DNA of 64,000 nt, from assembly GCF_000003815.2 (NCBI RefSeq), contig NC_049991.1:21550898-21614897 (forward strand), written 5' to 3'. The DNA is from Branchiostoma floridae (taxonomy: Eukaryota; Chordata; Leptocardii; Amphioxiformes; Branchiostomatidae). Each line of letters starts with the position of its first letter. Position 1 is the stretch's first letter. A program made the translations under genes and the position numbers. The notes beneath the pieces are model-generated. The model searched no databases and was not told the DNA's origin. It worked only from the letters and a program-made list of their open reading frames with translations. Positions 45,150 through 57,178 of this stretch are shown here, in pieces.

Positions 45150-46420
45150 TACTACGCCATTACGCTACGTGCACGCAGGTATTTCTATCTTGGTACATCC
45201 TTAGATACATCCTTAAGATGTTTTACTGCAAGAGGCGGTTTGCTGTGTTCTCCCACGACTGCCCACAATACAAACAGTTCTAAATACCTTTATGATGTCA
45301 GCCACAGGAGGGTACGATACCTACGTCATTACGTGACGTACACGCAGGTAGATTTGTCTCAAAACAATTGATCCTTAAGATGGTTTACCCCAAGAAGCGG
45401 TTCGCCCACGACTGCCCCCAATACAATCAACAGTCTTAGATTATCCTTTTAATGTCAGACACAGGGGGTTGTATTAATTACGTCACACAGTTGCATAGGC
45501 GCAGGTAGGTTTATCTTCATACAAGGATCTTAAAGATGGTTCACAAGGAGCGGTTTTCTCCACTTGAAGCACGAAGTCAATCATTATCAAACATTTTGAC
45601 AATGTCTTCAAACAATTTACGCCACGGGGAACTCGACCCACACATGTATGATCACAGTTCACCCTTGTTTTTTTCGGCACTTACCTACTCATTTGCAAAA
45701 AGTCGTTGCCTGGAAAGTAATGACTGCAATAATTTGAAACTTAAAGAATATTGATGAAGGTTTCATAGTATGGAGTTGTGCCTCGAAATTTGAGTTGTGC
45801 TTATTATTTCTGGGTTAAGCCGAGAACCTATTGATTACCCATCGTAAACGCAGGTAGACTTATCTACACACGAGTGATCCTTAAGATGGTCCACCGCAGG
45901 GAGTGGTTTGCCAATAGTCTTGCTGTTTCAACCCACGACTGCCCAAATACAATCAGTCCTAAGTACTTTAAAGGTGTCAGTGGGTTGCACTAACTACGTC
46001 ATTGCACTTATCTTCATACAAGGGATCCTGTAAGATGGTTTCACCACAGGGAGTGGTTTTCTGAGAATCTTGCTGTCCCCCGTTACAAACAGTCCTAGGT
46101 ACCCTTATTACGTCACACGTTGTACTAATGACGTCATCAAGGTGCGTAAACGCACTGCAGGTACGTTTTCAAGTTGATACACTAAAAGATTCTTAAGATG
46201 ATTTACTACAGAGAACACTTTCTCTAGTGTCGCTGTACACCCACCCACTACTGTTTTTATTACACAAACACTCTTATATCCCTCATATCGTCATACACAG
46301 TGTCAGGGGCTTATACCACATCATCCAATTACGTACTCCCTTGTAGATATTTCTTGATGTCTGGATGAAAGTGATTCTGAAGATTATTTACCACAGGAGG
46401 CACTTTCCCCGGGGTCTCCC
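45150..46420. repeat. Degenerate tandem repeats, about 130-170 bp
   Basis: Recurring order: TACGTCA, ACGCAGGTAG(A/G)(T)TTAT, GATCCTTAAGATGGTTTAC, GGAG(T)GGTTT, CCCACGACTGCCC, AATACAATCAG. Some six to seven diverged units. No ORF of interest. Confidence 0.7.
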
Positions 46421-46439
46421 TACTTCCGCTCACTACTGG

Positions 46440-46900
46440 TCCTCATCTTATGGCTGTTTCCTCCGTAGTCGAGGATGTGAGGGAAGTTCTGGAAGGTCTG
46501 CAGGCCCTCATGTGGCTGAGCAGTCCTATCTTCGACCTGCACACTCTGCTGCACTGCTGGCAGGTGAACTGGGCAGAGGAGACGGTCTGGTCAGCCGCCT
46601 CCTTTCTCATTCTCCTTCTATTTTCAGCATGGTTGTGTCACTTTTTCTCAGGGGCCTCCGCGGATCGCTTTGTCAAAGTTCTCCAGTTTGTTCTGTTAGC
46701 TGCTATATGTATGTTTTCCCAGTGAGCTTCAGGGATGCCAGCCACTCTGAGCTGTCGTTTTAGCTGGTCTTTGTAGCGCTTTCTTGGAGCACCTCTGGTA
46801 CGTTTACCTAGGCAGAGGTCGCCGTAGAAAACGGCCTTTGGCATTCTGGTGTCGTCCATCCGTGCCAGGTGACCTGCCCATTGGTCCTCATACCACCGTT
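46440..46900 (-). pseudogene. LINE C-terminus with zinc-finger tail, interrupted
   Basis: Minus strand reads MDDTRMPKAVFYGDLC, RGAPRKRYKDQLKRQL, then an in-frame TGA after EAPEKK, and continues in the same frame to FTCQQCSRVCRSKIGLLSHM and RAC. That zinc-finger-like tail is common at the end of this LINE class. The stop shows decay. A plus-strand open frame here is its shadow. Confidence 0.8.
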
Positions 46901-47071
46901 CTAAACACCATTAGATCGCCATGTATGGGTCTGCACTAACTGTTGGGAGACGTAAGATTGTTTTGCCAGGTTTTCTTTTTTTTACGTTGTCTTCTTGTCA
47001 ATTGTGCATAGAAAGCTATAAAATAGAATTTTTTTAAGTTGAAGTTGCCCGTACATCTGTGCAGATGCTTC

Positions 47072-47270
47072 GGGGTGTCTCCTATCTCCATTTCTGTAGC
47101 CCTTGGGCCATACATGTGCAAGCCACTACAGCAGGGCGCTGGCCCGCTGATAGTGATGTGTGTTGAACTCCCATACCCTTCCTCATTGGTCCTGAGTGCT
47201 AAGCAGAGAAATCAGTATGTACCATTCTTAAAGTCTTTGGTGTGACCCGGGATTGAACTCACGACCTACC
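47072..47270 (-). mobile_element. tRNA-derived SINE
   Basis: Minus strand carries a B-box-like GAGTTCAATCCCGGGTCAC, then CCAAAGACTTTAAGAATGG and ends GGCCCAAGGGCTACAGAAAT. The same 3' end begins again at the right edge of the window. Confidence 0.65.
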
Positions 47271-47419
47271 GAATTTTGCAAAACTATTAAAAAGGCGAAG
47301 CCTAACCTCTGCTTCCTTTTTTTTTGTAAGACGGCTTCCGGCATCTTGACTCCCTTCTATCCCTTGTAACTGTACTCAGCCCAAGACAGACTCTATCCTG
47401 ATATCGTCAGACCCACTTT

Positions 47420-47475
47420 ACTCTTGTGCCCTTGGGAAAGGCACTTTACACGACTAGTGGCAGTGACAGGCCTTT
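47420..47475 (+). mobile_element. SINE body fragment
   Basis: TGTGCCCTTGGGAAAGGCAC and TTTACACGACT match the body of the SINE at 59357-59530. Confidence 0.5.
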
Positions 47476-48389
47476 GTGGTGGTGACAGGCCATAGGGGCA
47501 TGTTCGGGCATGACGCACCCGCCATGACACATGAGTCAGGGGTAGGAGGAACTCCTTGCATCCTTGGTCGGAAGTCCTCCTAGGAGACGGAAAACTCCAA
47601 ACAACAAACCTGCATCTGCTGGGGCCGTCTTACACGTTGCATACAGTTGCCCCTGTAGGACTAGTGCGCCAGTGGACGAGAGGGTGGAGAAGGACGTGCA
47701 CACCCCTCCTTCACCTTAAAAAAACCCAAGTGCAGGCCAGGCAGACGGGTCACCTTAAACCCGTCTGCCTACCATTGTCTTCCGAGACAGACGGATGCCA
47801 ACAACTTTACTCTTAAGCACAAGTTTGCACCCGGCTGCGTCAGTCCTACATTCGGCCGGTAGCGAGCACGCATTTTTCAAGGGCCAGCCAAATGATATTT
47901 CCGCCATGATTAACTCGGTATTTTCCGAAAACATCTGTGTTATTTCTAAATCATTTGTCTACTCTTTGGTGGAGGAAATTAGAATCGGGTAGTGACGTCA
48001 CAGGCAGAACGTCGAGTCTTCCGAAGTTATGGGGGAGCGATTGGTTCAAAGATTACAAACATGTTTTCACAAATGATGAAATTCTTACGTGAATGATATA
48101 TGAATTTTCGTTTTACCGGCAGTCAAAGAGGAGTTACTACTGCTCTATAAAGAATATCCGACATTATGAAAGAAAAAGTCTTGAATGTTAAAAATAACTT
48201 GTTGTTTTTGTAACCATTTACATGTATCATAACTATTCCATGACAATTGTGGCAATCATGTGGTGTATAGTGGTTATACATATAGCCTGTTACTGTATAA
48301 GTACATGAGAGAAATGCTTATATAGACGAGGATTCCTTTTCCATGCGCATTACCAATTGTGCCTAAGAAAGGTACTATTACTTATACGA

Positions 48390-48510
48390 CAGTGGACACT
48401 GGTGCTTCGAATTACTCCATGTACAATAGTAGCTTAGTTACTCTGTTTTTGTACAAATGTACTGTTTGTTTTACGAATAAAGCCTTGAAATAAAATTAAA
48501 AAAAAAGAAT
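48390..48510 (+). other. 3'-end-like sequence
   Basis: Two polyadenylation-like hexamers (GAATAAAG, AAATAAAA) followed by a nine-base A run, no ORF upstream. Probably a retroelement tail. Confidence 0.3.
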
Positions 48511-48640
48511 ATCCGCCAATTCCAGACGTATTGATGTCCACCCACAGAAATCCACCGCGCAAATAACCGCACTTCTTATAGCCAACAGACAATTAAAGGT
48601 CATTACACAAACACACAGGCCGAACTGATAGAAGCTTTTC

Positions 48641-48682
48641 ACTGGGCGGGCTTGACGTCATCGTGACGTCATCGTGACGTCA
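48641..48682. promoter_or_regulatory. Three cAMP-response elements in phase, next to a GC box
   Basis: Perfect TGACGTCA at 48653, 48664 and 48675, spaced 11 bp, preceded by GGGCGGG. Single TGACGTCA also at about 47993. This is the form of a CREB/ATF-bound promoter or enhancer; no adjacent gene is recognised. Confidence 0.5.
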
Positions 48683-48954
48683 TGCCTGAGGGTGGGGGCT
48701 GTGATCGGGTCGTGAGTGGTTTAGAGGTGAGATCCGATCGCACTTTAAGGAAATTTTCAGGGACCCGAGGGGTAATTCTATCCGCGTCTCGTAGTCTCCG
48801 GGCTCATTGTTAGTATTAAAGTGGTTTATTATCAGACTGGAAACTTATACTTCAGCATATGCATTCTGAGGTTGTGGCGAGCATACCGCCGACGTCAGCA
48901 TTCGCTGATTGTAGGCAATACCTATTACGTCTAAGCATATTCCATGTTTGCTTT

Positions 48955-49318
48955 TAAGCGAACCTAAGCAATATCACATTGTTAAGAGTGGAAATATTCT
49001 GAATAAGGCAGTCTGTATAATATTGACATCTAATGCACTAATTTAGCACATTTACATCATTATTTCATAAATTGAGCCGTTAAAAACAGCGCGGGAATGA
49101 GTTGCACAAGGATTCCAGGTCAAGTCCTTATCTGGGGGTGGGGGGGGGGGCAATAATAAGGAATATCCTTGTGCAACTTGTCTCTGTGCTGTTTTTAACC
49201 GCTCAAAGTATCAAATTATGATGTAAATGTGAGAATACAGTGCAGTAGATGTCAACATCATGCAGATTGCCTTATTCAGAATATTTCCACTTTGACTCTG
49301 TAATATTGCTTAAGCCCC
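48955..49318. mobile_element. Large foldback element
   Basis: Arms of about 170 bp: CCTAAGCAATAT, GGAAATATTCTGAATAAGGC, GTTAAAAACAGC and their inverses in mirror order around a G-rich loop near 49138. Confidence 0.75.
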
Positions 49319-49324
49319 CTTTAC

Positions 49325-49497
49325 GAATCAAGAATTTAGCTCGGCCGAGTTGTCAGCGAGCTCTAAATTACGAGGAGGCATGGCTCTGATGAATACGAAC
49401 AAATGGCAGAGTCTCTTTGTCGGCATCAGGGTCATACCTCCTCGTAATTTAGAGATCGCTGACAACTCGGCCGAGCTAAATTCTTGATTTGTAAACG
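49325..49497. mobile_element. Foldback MITE adjoining the previous one
   Basis: Arms of about 55 bp: AATCAAGAATTTAGCTCGGC, CGAGTTGTCAGC, TAAATTACGAGGAGG, near-perfectly inverted. Confidence 0.8.
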
Positions 49498-49649
49498 GGA
49501 CTTTAGGCTGCCTTTAATCCGGGGATCGCAGACTTGCCCCGTCATGAGCTAGCGCACACCAATGCAGCACACGAGACATGAACGACCTTTCCCGATTGTA
49601 GACAATGTTAAATTATTTCATCAATCTATCAACGTTTAAAAGATATTTA

Positions 49650-50260
49650 TTTCCAGACCTTTCTATCTGAAATCCACAACGATAAAAGAGTTGCGACTGC
49701 AAAAAACAAACTACGAACATACAGACTATTAAAACAATATTATAAAGAAGAAGAATATCTGAAGATTGCCAATGTACGCCACAGATCTACCATCACAAAA
49801 CTAAGAATCAGTTGCCACAAATTACGAATCGAATCAGGAAGACATAACCACACTCCTCTAGAGCAAAGAATATGCCAATTTTGTAGTTTAGGGAAAGTAG
49901 AAGATGAAGTACATTTTACTATGGATTGTCCTTTGTATGATAGCGATAGGAACATTTTATTTGACTATGTGTTAAGTAAATATCCCCACTTTAGACACTT
50001 GTACAGTAAAGAGAAATTTATATTCCTGACAGCTTTTGATAAACCAACTCTAACCAACCATACAGCTAGCTACATTTATGCAATTACCAAGAAGCGAGAG
50101 GAAGTCGAATGTCATAGAATAGATTAGACGCACATCTGCATATATAGATGTGTATGATTGTTTCCATTGTTACATATATGTGATTCTTACCGTGTGACCT
50201 GTACTTAGCCCAGTGGGGCAAAAATGTGCAATAAAGGTCTTCATTCATTCATTCAATAAT
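49650..50260 (+). pseudogene. LINE C-terminal fragment with CCHC knuckle and ATTC tail
   Basis: About 155 codons open to a TAG at 50127, with KLRISCHKLRIESGRH and QRICQFCSLGKVEDEVHF, MDC. The 3' UTR has TAGCCCAGTGGGGC and GCAATAAAGG, and the tail is a short ATTC repeat. It is a 5'-truncated LINE end. Confidence 0.8.
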
Positions 50261-50727
50261 TAATACATCGCAAGAGAAATTTCATGTCTGTTTGATACGA
50301 TACTAGAACTGGATCCAGTGATCGTTAAGTCCACTGCCGGTTGTACGCCTCAATGCATGCCGAGAGTTGAATGACCTTTACCGATTGTAGCCATTTTTTA
50401 TCATACTACTCAACAAATTTCATAATGCATAACTGTCTGGCAACACGTCTCAGCGGAGTCGGACAGTTGAGCGACCTTTGCTAATTTTTATCATATCAAT
50501 CAACAAATTTCAGATCTAATCTTTAACTGGCTACAATTTTTTTATCATATTATTCAATAAATTTCATATCTATTTTAATGAGATTTAACTGAACCCAGTG
50601 ATTCTTTAACTGGCTGGTAGGACGCCTTGAAGGAACGACCTTTGCCAATGTTTACCATATCAATCAACAAATTTCAGATCTATTCTTTAAGATGTAACCT
50701 TATCCAGTGATTGTTTAGTGGCTATTA

Positions 50728-50986
50728 AGGTGGTATCTCACTGCGCTTGCTTTTTGGTGCACCGGTGCGGCACTGCGGAGTTCGTTCACGGCGGCACTGT
50801 TTTGTTATTTTTGCCGATTTTTTATGATTCAGATATTGCGTAATAAGTAAAAGTATGACTTAGAAGATAATAAAATGCACAACAAAACGTAAGAAAATTC
50901 GTTATCTATCTCTGAAATTCGTTGAGTCATCTACGAACCCCGCAGTGCCGCACCGGTGCCACTAGTGCACTGAGATACCACCTTTA
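50728..50986. mobile_element. Foldback MITE, GGTGGTATCTCA termini
   Basis: AAGGTGGTATCTCACTGCGC and GTGCACCGGTGCGGCACTGC on the left are inverted on the right; arms about 60 bp. Confidence 0.8.
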
Positions 50987-50992
50987 CATCTG

Positions 50993-51196
50993 TAAATGCA
51001 GAAACTTTCGCGGTGGTTTAATGTTTTCGCGGTAGCAGTTTAACCGTGAACTTAAAACCACCGCGAATATTTTCCCATGGCAGTAAGAGACTACAGTGCA
51101 TGGTGCTACCGCGAACTTAAAACCACCGCGAAAATTCATTTTTCCTGCTACCGCGAAATTAAATCCCCGCGAACTTAAATGCATTTACAGTAATTA
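50993..51196 (+). mobile_element. CCACCGCGAA family element, copy 2
   Basis: Same motif order and TTTACAGTAA ending as 1272-1441. Confidence 0.65.
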
Positions 51197-51625
51197 GCAC
51201 ACCTCGGTGGCGTCTGCGGGTTCAATGACCGCCACGCATTGTGCCCTCCTACATTATCCCTCAGTCATTGACCCCTCGGTCATTCACCCCACTGTCACAT
51301 CACGCAAACGCGCATCTCTTCCACACAAACATCCGTTGATGGGTGATTTAGCGTGCGAGATGGGGGAAGATTGCGCGGAAGGCACTTACAGTAATGACAT
51401 TTAATGACGAGAAGCCAGATGGTCCTGAGATATCATTGTCAAGAGCGCGCTGTATTGCGTAACAAGAGAAGTTTTGTAGTACACTTCAAAGTCAAGTGTG
51501 TTTTAGGGCATCGCTTCCGCCTCGGGCATGGAACTGACAAAGATGAATCAAGGAATCTATCAAAACCTATCACACAGACATCGGGAACAATGTATGGCAA
51601 TATATAACAATAAATAATAAACCTC

Positions 51626-51801
51626 ATCATATAGTAAAGTTCTTCGCACACAACCAAAGTAGTGCTCACTTCCGACGTTTCGATGCCTGTCAGACACCAC
51701 CATCAGGTTTAGAATGGCTAGATCTGCTTCTGGAAGACATCGAAACGTTGAAAATAAGAACTACTTTGGTTGTGTCTGAATAACTTTACTATATGAGTAT
51801 T
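51626..51801. mobile_element. Inverted pair of Penelope-like ends with hammerhead-like motif
   Basis: ATAGTAAAGTT...CACAACCAAAGTAGT on the left is inverted at the right. Minus strand 51674-51706 reads CTGATGG, stem GGTGTC/GGCATC with loop TGACA, GAAACGTC: one core base (last A) is G. Plus strand 51748-51757 has GAAACGTT. Confidence 0.6.
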
Positions 51802-52679
51802 TACCAGCCTAATGAAACTATTTTTGAATATCCCTTATCCCTAAACTTTCTATGAATGTATATATTCATTGTTCATCGCACCATAGTTGATTTTTCTTGC
51901 ATACTTCAAAATTGGGTTTGGCTGAAGTCCCCTTTTGGAACAAAATGACTCTCAAACAGCATAGACAGCACGTATTTGCATTTAGTAACGTACGGCGGGT
52001 TGTGCCCTTAGCTAAAGCGCGCCTCTGTTGTTGCGGGGAAGATTGCCCTGATGGCATGGCAATCATTATCGACATCCAGTCGCGATAGAATCGGTTCCAT
52101 TTGCCAGGTGTGATTGCTTAACTCCATTTGCGCTACTCTAGAGTTAATGACGAACATAATACTCTTAATAAAGGTAATTCTAGCTGTTTGCGGCTGATTG
52201 CATGGCGCGTGTTGCTCAATCTCTCCCCTTTCGTGATTGTGCGCGGCCCGCCACTAAGATTCTGATCAACAACGCGTTAGAGGTGGTGCCCTTATCAGAA
52301 GGTAGTGTCATAACACGTTTTAGCAGAGTCCCACATTTAGCTGATGGCAGCTTAGTCCATAACCAGGAACCCAATCTCCGTGTGGCACGGCCCACCGTAG
52401 ATATTGTAGGCTCTCTACGGGACCAGTGCAGCTCTCTGCCGCCGGGGTTTCCGTTCACACCCGGTAGGACTTTGGCCAGTGGGACTTTGAGACTAACATT
52501 TTCGATATTTTTGAAATTTATGGCAAATATTTCAGTACCTTCTTTTATTAGCGGCCAAAAGTTGCTGCGCTCGTGGACGTCATCCATACAATCAAATTGC
52601 CAATGCCTATATAAACCTTCAAACCACAATGCGCTGATCCATCGTGGTGGAGGATCCTTAACGAGCTCGATTCTGTTAA

Positions 52680-53175
52680 AGTTCGCTTCTCGCGGGACCT
52701 TTTTGCGCGGGGAAGATAAGCAGTTTATGGGCCTGAGCTCCAGGAACCGGCAGCAGCGGAGTCAGTCACGCCTGTGGCGGCTTTACTACGTACCGACTGA
52801 TGAGCATCTAATACCAGCTCAAAAAAGAACAAGAAACAGCCATGACTTCAAGTACCAGAGTTACCAAGCTAGAATTGATGTGTTCACAAATTCTTATTTT
52901 CCCAATACTATCGTAAATTGGAACTTGTAATCACCAAGAACAGTAGGGGCATCTTCTCTGGATAGTTTTAAAGAACGCTTGCAGATAGATGTGCAGAGGT
53001 TAGGTGTGACGGATCGTTCAGTGTAGTATAACCAGCTGCTGCCGCACCGCGTGCCTGCGAAACTGGTGTGTTACGCCGAAGGGCGGTTATTATACCGGGT
53101 ATATAGATACAGATGCAGAAGCTGGTGTGTTACGCCGAAGGGCGGTTATTATACCGGCTATATAGATACAGATAC
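52680..53175 (+). pseudogene. LINE C-terminus and 3' UTR
   Basis: Reads LYYVPTDEHLIPAQ, RTRNSHDFKYQSYQARIDVF, FPNTIVNWNL, stop, then in the same frame SPRTVGASSLDSFKERLQ. This is the normal C-terminal order with one added stop. The 3' UTR GTTACGCCGAAGGGCGGTTA and its GATACA tail are present twice in tandem (53060-53112, 53113-53170). Confidence 0.8.
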
Positions 53176-53475
53176 TACTGTCCGGATAGACCGGTGATGG
53201 CTGTCACTAGCAGGTGATAGATGTCCGTTGTGTGTTAGAGAGCCAACAGTGGGGGTAGAGGTAGCCTCTACCAGACTCCCCAAATCGCTGGAAAAATAGT
53301 AGAAATTGGCCAAATAAACAGAAAACACACCAGAGGAGTTGGCTGGCCGAGGAGTACAGTTTGCGACATCGTCTTTGAAGTCCACTAAGTGTTATGTAAA
53401 AAATTGCGAATTTGAAGTAATCCTTTTTACTTATGACTGTCCTGATAGACCGATGATGACTGTCACCAGCCGGTA

Positions 53476-53582
53476 TATTCCCACTAATATCACAATGGAA
53501 TGAACTCTCGCGAGATCTCCACTCGCGTGAGTTCATGACATGTGATATAACTCCCTCTAATTCACAAGTGAATCATGAGCCG
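53476..53582. repeat. Hairpin direct repeat, left copy
   Basis: 107 bp identical to 57179-57285, starting TATTCCCACTAATATCACAA. It folds on itself (ATGAACTC.CGCGA with its inverse). Confidence 0.85.
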
Positions 53583-54750
53583 CACGAGCAGGACGTTGCC
53601 TAGCCGAGCTCCTGAAGCGTTGTACCCGCCATGTGCAAGCCGGTGACATCTTAAACTTCGGGGAACGTTTTTGGAAACGTATCTTGCCGGCATCAAAGGA
53701 CAGGATAGTTTCCTATGGATATAGTGTCGGTAGTCTAGAAGGTACGCAATATTGCCTTGCCGCCTTTTGGCGTGTTCTGGAATTTTCTTTGAAGGTCTGT
53801 TTTCCCGCGCTTTGGCGGGAGAGTGTGTCTTAGAGAAGTTTTGCTGTCTGAATTTTGTTCCTTTATTTTGTTAATTTGTTTGCTCACCTTTCCTAGGGCG
53901 TGCAGTTTGTGCTTTTAGAGCATATTCGCGAGTTTTCTAATGTTTTTCTGATGCTCGTTTCATTTTTGTGTGTAATTTGCATCTGTATGTGGACCGCACG
54001 TGTTCGGGTGCGCAGGTGAGATTGATTCAACTCAGTAGTATATCTAATTTCTTTGTTTTCTCACATGAGTTAGGTATTCAGACACGACTATATCACCGCC
54101 AGGCCTGCCGTATTCCCTGTTTACCCGCCCAAGGAGCCTAATGGAGCAGAACAACACTTGGCTGATCGACGTCACCGCAGGCTTGAAGGAGCATCTGACA
54201 TTCTTCTCCTGACGACAGTAGTGGTTAAACTTATTTTTGACACCGCTGTGGGTGAGTTAAGCCATTTTTGTGGAAACGTTGGGCAGTTGTCAAAGTGGTG
54301 TTTTCTTGTTGTGCCGAAGCGCCATGTTTCGGGAAGAGTTGCCTGACTGGGCTGCTCTCGTTTTGGCAGTGTTATTGTTTGTTTTACCGTACAATTTGCA
54401 CTGTCTTTCTATGCTAGGCCAGTTCTGGACAGGACAATCTGTGGAGCAGTCAACAGCCCGGAAAGTGATTGGACCAGGCTCGAAGACTTCAATACTCGGG
54501 AAGCTGTCAACCATTGCAGCAATTCCTAGGTGCTGTGATATCATTTCTGGAAGTGTTTGTTTTTGCACTTCAGGTTGTCGGACAACCTCAAGTTTGTAGA
54601 GGTCATGGAACCGTCGTGATGTTTCTCTTTTCTCAGTAATTTGTTTTTGCGTAACATGTGATGTGCAATTCTTAGTTTTTAACGTGCAGTTGTCCGTTTC
54701 CTTAGTACTGGGGGTGTAATACGTAATTTATGTGGGATAACTTTTTGTTT

Positions 54751-55435
54751 TGACTCTATTATTAGCTGGAGATCGTCGATCAATTTTAACTCGATGTTTT
54801 TACTCTGTTAGCTGGAGATCGTCGACCAATTTCAACTTGATGCTTTCACTCTGTTAGCTGGAGATCGTCGACCAATTTTAACTTGATGTTTTCACTCTGT
54901 TAGCTGGAGATCGTCGACCAATGTTAACTTGATGTTTTATTCTGTTAGCGGGAGATCGTCGACCAATTTTAACTTGATGTTTTTTACTCTGTTAGCTGGA
55001 GATCGTCGACCAATGTTAACTTGATGCTTTCACTCTGTTAGCTGGAGATCGTCGACCAATTTCAACTTGATGCTTTCACTCTGTTAGCTGGAGATCGTCG
55101 ACCAATTTTAACTTGATGTTTTCACTCTGTTAGCTGGAGATCGTCGACCAATGTTAACTTGATGCTTTCACTCTGTTAGCTGGAGATCGTCGACCAATTT
55201 TAACTTGATGTTTTCACTCTGTTAGCTGGAGATCGTCGACCAATTTTAACTTGATGCTTTCACTCTGTTAGCTGGAGATCGTCGACCAATTTTAACTTGA
55301 TGTTTTCACTCTGATGGTTGGAGATCGTCGACCAATTTTAACTTGATGTTTTTACTCTGTTAGCGGGAGATCGTCGACCAATTTTTTAACTTTATGTTTT
55401 GACTCTGTTAGCTGGAGATCGTCGACCAATCTTAA
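54751..55435. repeat. 46-bp minisatellite, about 15 units
   Basis: Unit core GTTAGCTGGAGATCGTCGAC then CAATTTTAACTTGATGTTTT; mostly single-base differences between units. Confidence 0.93.
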
Positions 55436-55442
55436 GTTATAT

Positions 55443-56152
55443 TTGTTGGGATTTCGCTATCGGACAGCGGCACCGTCGGACGGTGTAATACAGTACATTG
55501 TTGTATGTTGTATTCGCTGTCGGACAGCGGCACCGTCGGACGGTGTAGTACAGTACATTGTTGTATGTTGTATTCGCTGTCGGACAGCGGCACCGTCGGA
55601 CGGTGTAGTACAGTACATTGTTGTATGTTGTATTCGCTGTCGGACATGGGCACCGTCGGACGGTGTAGTACAGTACATCGCTGTATGTTGTATTTGCTGT
55701 TGGACAGCGGCACCGTTGGACGGTGTAGTACAGTACATTGTTGTATGTTGTATTCGCTGTCGGACATGGGCACCGTCGGACGGTGTAGTACAGTACATTG
55801 TTGTATGTTGCATTCGCTGTCGGACAGCGGCACCGTCGGACGGTGTGGTACAGTACATTGTTGTATGTTGTATTCGCTGTCGGACAGCGGCACTGTCGGA
55901 CGGTGTGGTACAGTACATTGTTGTGTGTTGTATTCGCTGTTGGAAAGTGGCATCGTCGGACGGTGTGGTACAGTATATTGCTGTATGTTGTATTTACTGT
56001 TTGAGCAGCGGGCACCGTCGGACGGTGTGGTACAGTACATCGCTGTATGTTGTATTTGCTGTTGGACAGCGGCACCGTCGGACGGTGTGGTACAGTACAT
56101 TGCTGTATGTTGTATTTGCTGTCGGACAGCGGGCACCGTCGGACGGTGTGGT
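55443..56152. repeat. 60-bp minisatellite, 12 units
   Basis: Unit core CACCGTCGGACGGTG (a palindrome) followed by TACAGTACATTGTTGTATG. Since 60 is divisible by three, several frames on both strands stay open for more than 200 codons; these are not genes. Confidence 0.95.
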
Positions 56153-57108
56153 GAGATTGTTGGACAATCATGGACGGCAACGTAATTTTGTTTTGATTGA
56201 GTCGGTGTTTCACTTGATCTGACGACGGGTTGTTGAAAAACGTCAGATCTTGTTTGGTTTGTTGCATGGTTGGTGGACAAACCAACGTAGGTGACATGAC
56301 TGTAGTACAGTGAAGACCTACTTTGGGGTCCTGTTTATTGGCTACCTTAAGCTGGCCTAGTTCTCACTCGTGGACCGTGTTCAGCTCCCTTAAGCTGTTG
56401 CCACCCATACTGGCTTCGGCCTGGTGGTCCGGGAAGCGAGTGGGGCCTGTCCAGACTGAAATACATAGAACTGTGCATACAGATCGAAAGTTTACAGGTT
56501 AGACACTGAGCAAGCTTTGTGGTGCTAGCTTTCTCTGCAGCTGGAATATTGTTCTCGTGCTCAGGGAAATCAATGTCTGATGGTTTCCAATACAAGATGA
56601 GTTGAATACTTCCAACCTGGGAGAGGTTGGTCTCAGGTAACCTTTGAGGGTTCTCTGTCGGACTGGTCGTCGACCATTCCACTGAGTTCGGATTATGGAC
56701 AGGTCCCGCTCGAGCCGGACCTCAGCCGCCTAAGGAAGTTGGCTGAGAACCAGGGATCAATCCTCATTCCTGAGGAACACCCAAAGACGAGGGATGACGG
56801 TGACTGTGATAGATTTACACCCAGAAGAGAACAACAAGCTTGCGCGGCAGACCGTTTGGGCTGTGTTGTCAAGGTGGCTTATTGGTCAATGTATACGTTT
56901 AGGATTTTTGTACGGAAAGGCACAGAGGTGAGGGAGTAGAATCTAAGGATTGGGGAAAGGAATGAGGAGCAATATAAGGATTGTGAAAGGTAATGGAGAA
57001 GAATAAGGATTGGGAGAAGGGAATGGAGAAGAATAAGGATTGGGAGAGGATTAAATGAAGGGATTGGCAGGAACTTAAATTAAGGGAATAATGGTACTCT
57101 CGGGAGAA

Positions 57109-57176
57109 GCAGGTGCCGAGGTCTTCTCACCCCAGTCCTTAACTCTCCACTGAGGCAACGTGAGTGAGAATATATT
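57109..57176. repeat. Second direct repeat, left copy
   Basis: GGTCTTCTCACCCCAGTCCT and TGAGGCAACGTGAGTGAGAA match 57829-57895. Confidence 0.8.
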
Positions 57177-57178
57177 AT

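Noticed and set aside
46450-46725. 91-codon plus-strand open frame with a hydrophobic segment
   Set aside because: It is antisense to a LINE C-terminus whose minus-strand reading gives known motifs, so the frame is a shadow.
52202-52680. First 160 codons of the 242-codon plus-strand frame as a gene
   Set aside because: Only the C-terminal part matches LINE protein; the first part is composed of short-element sequence and lacks any domain.
55432-56297. Open frames of 226-286 codons on both strands
   Set aside because: They come from a 60-bp minisatellite; unit length divisible by three keeps several frames open at once.
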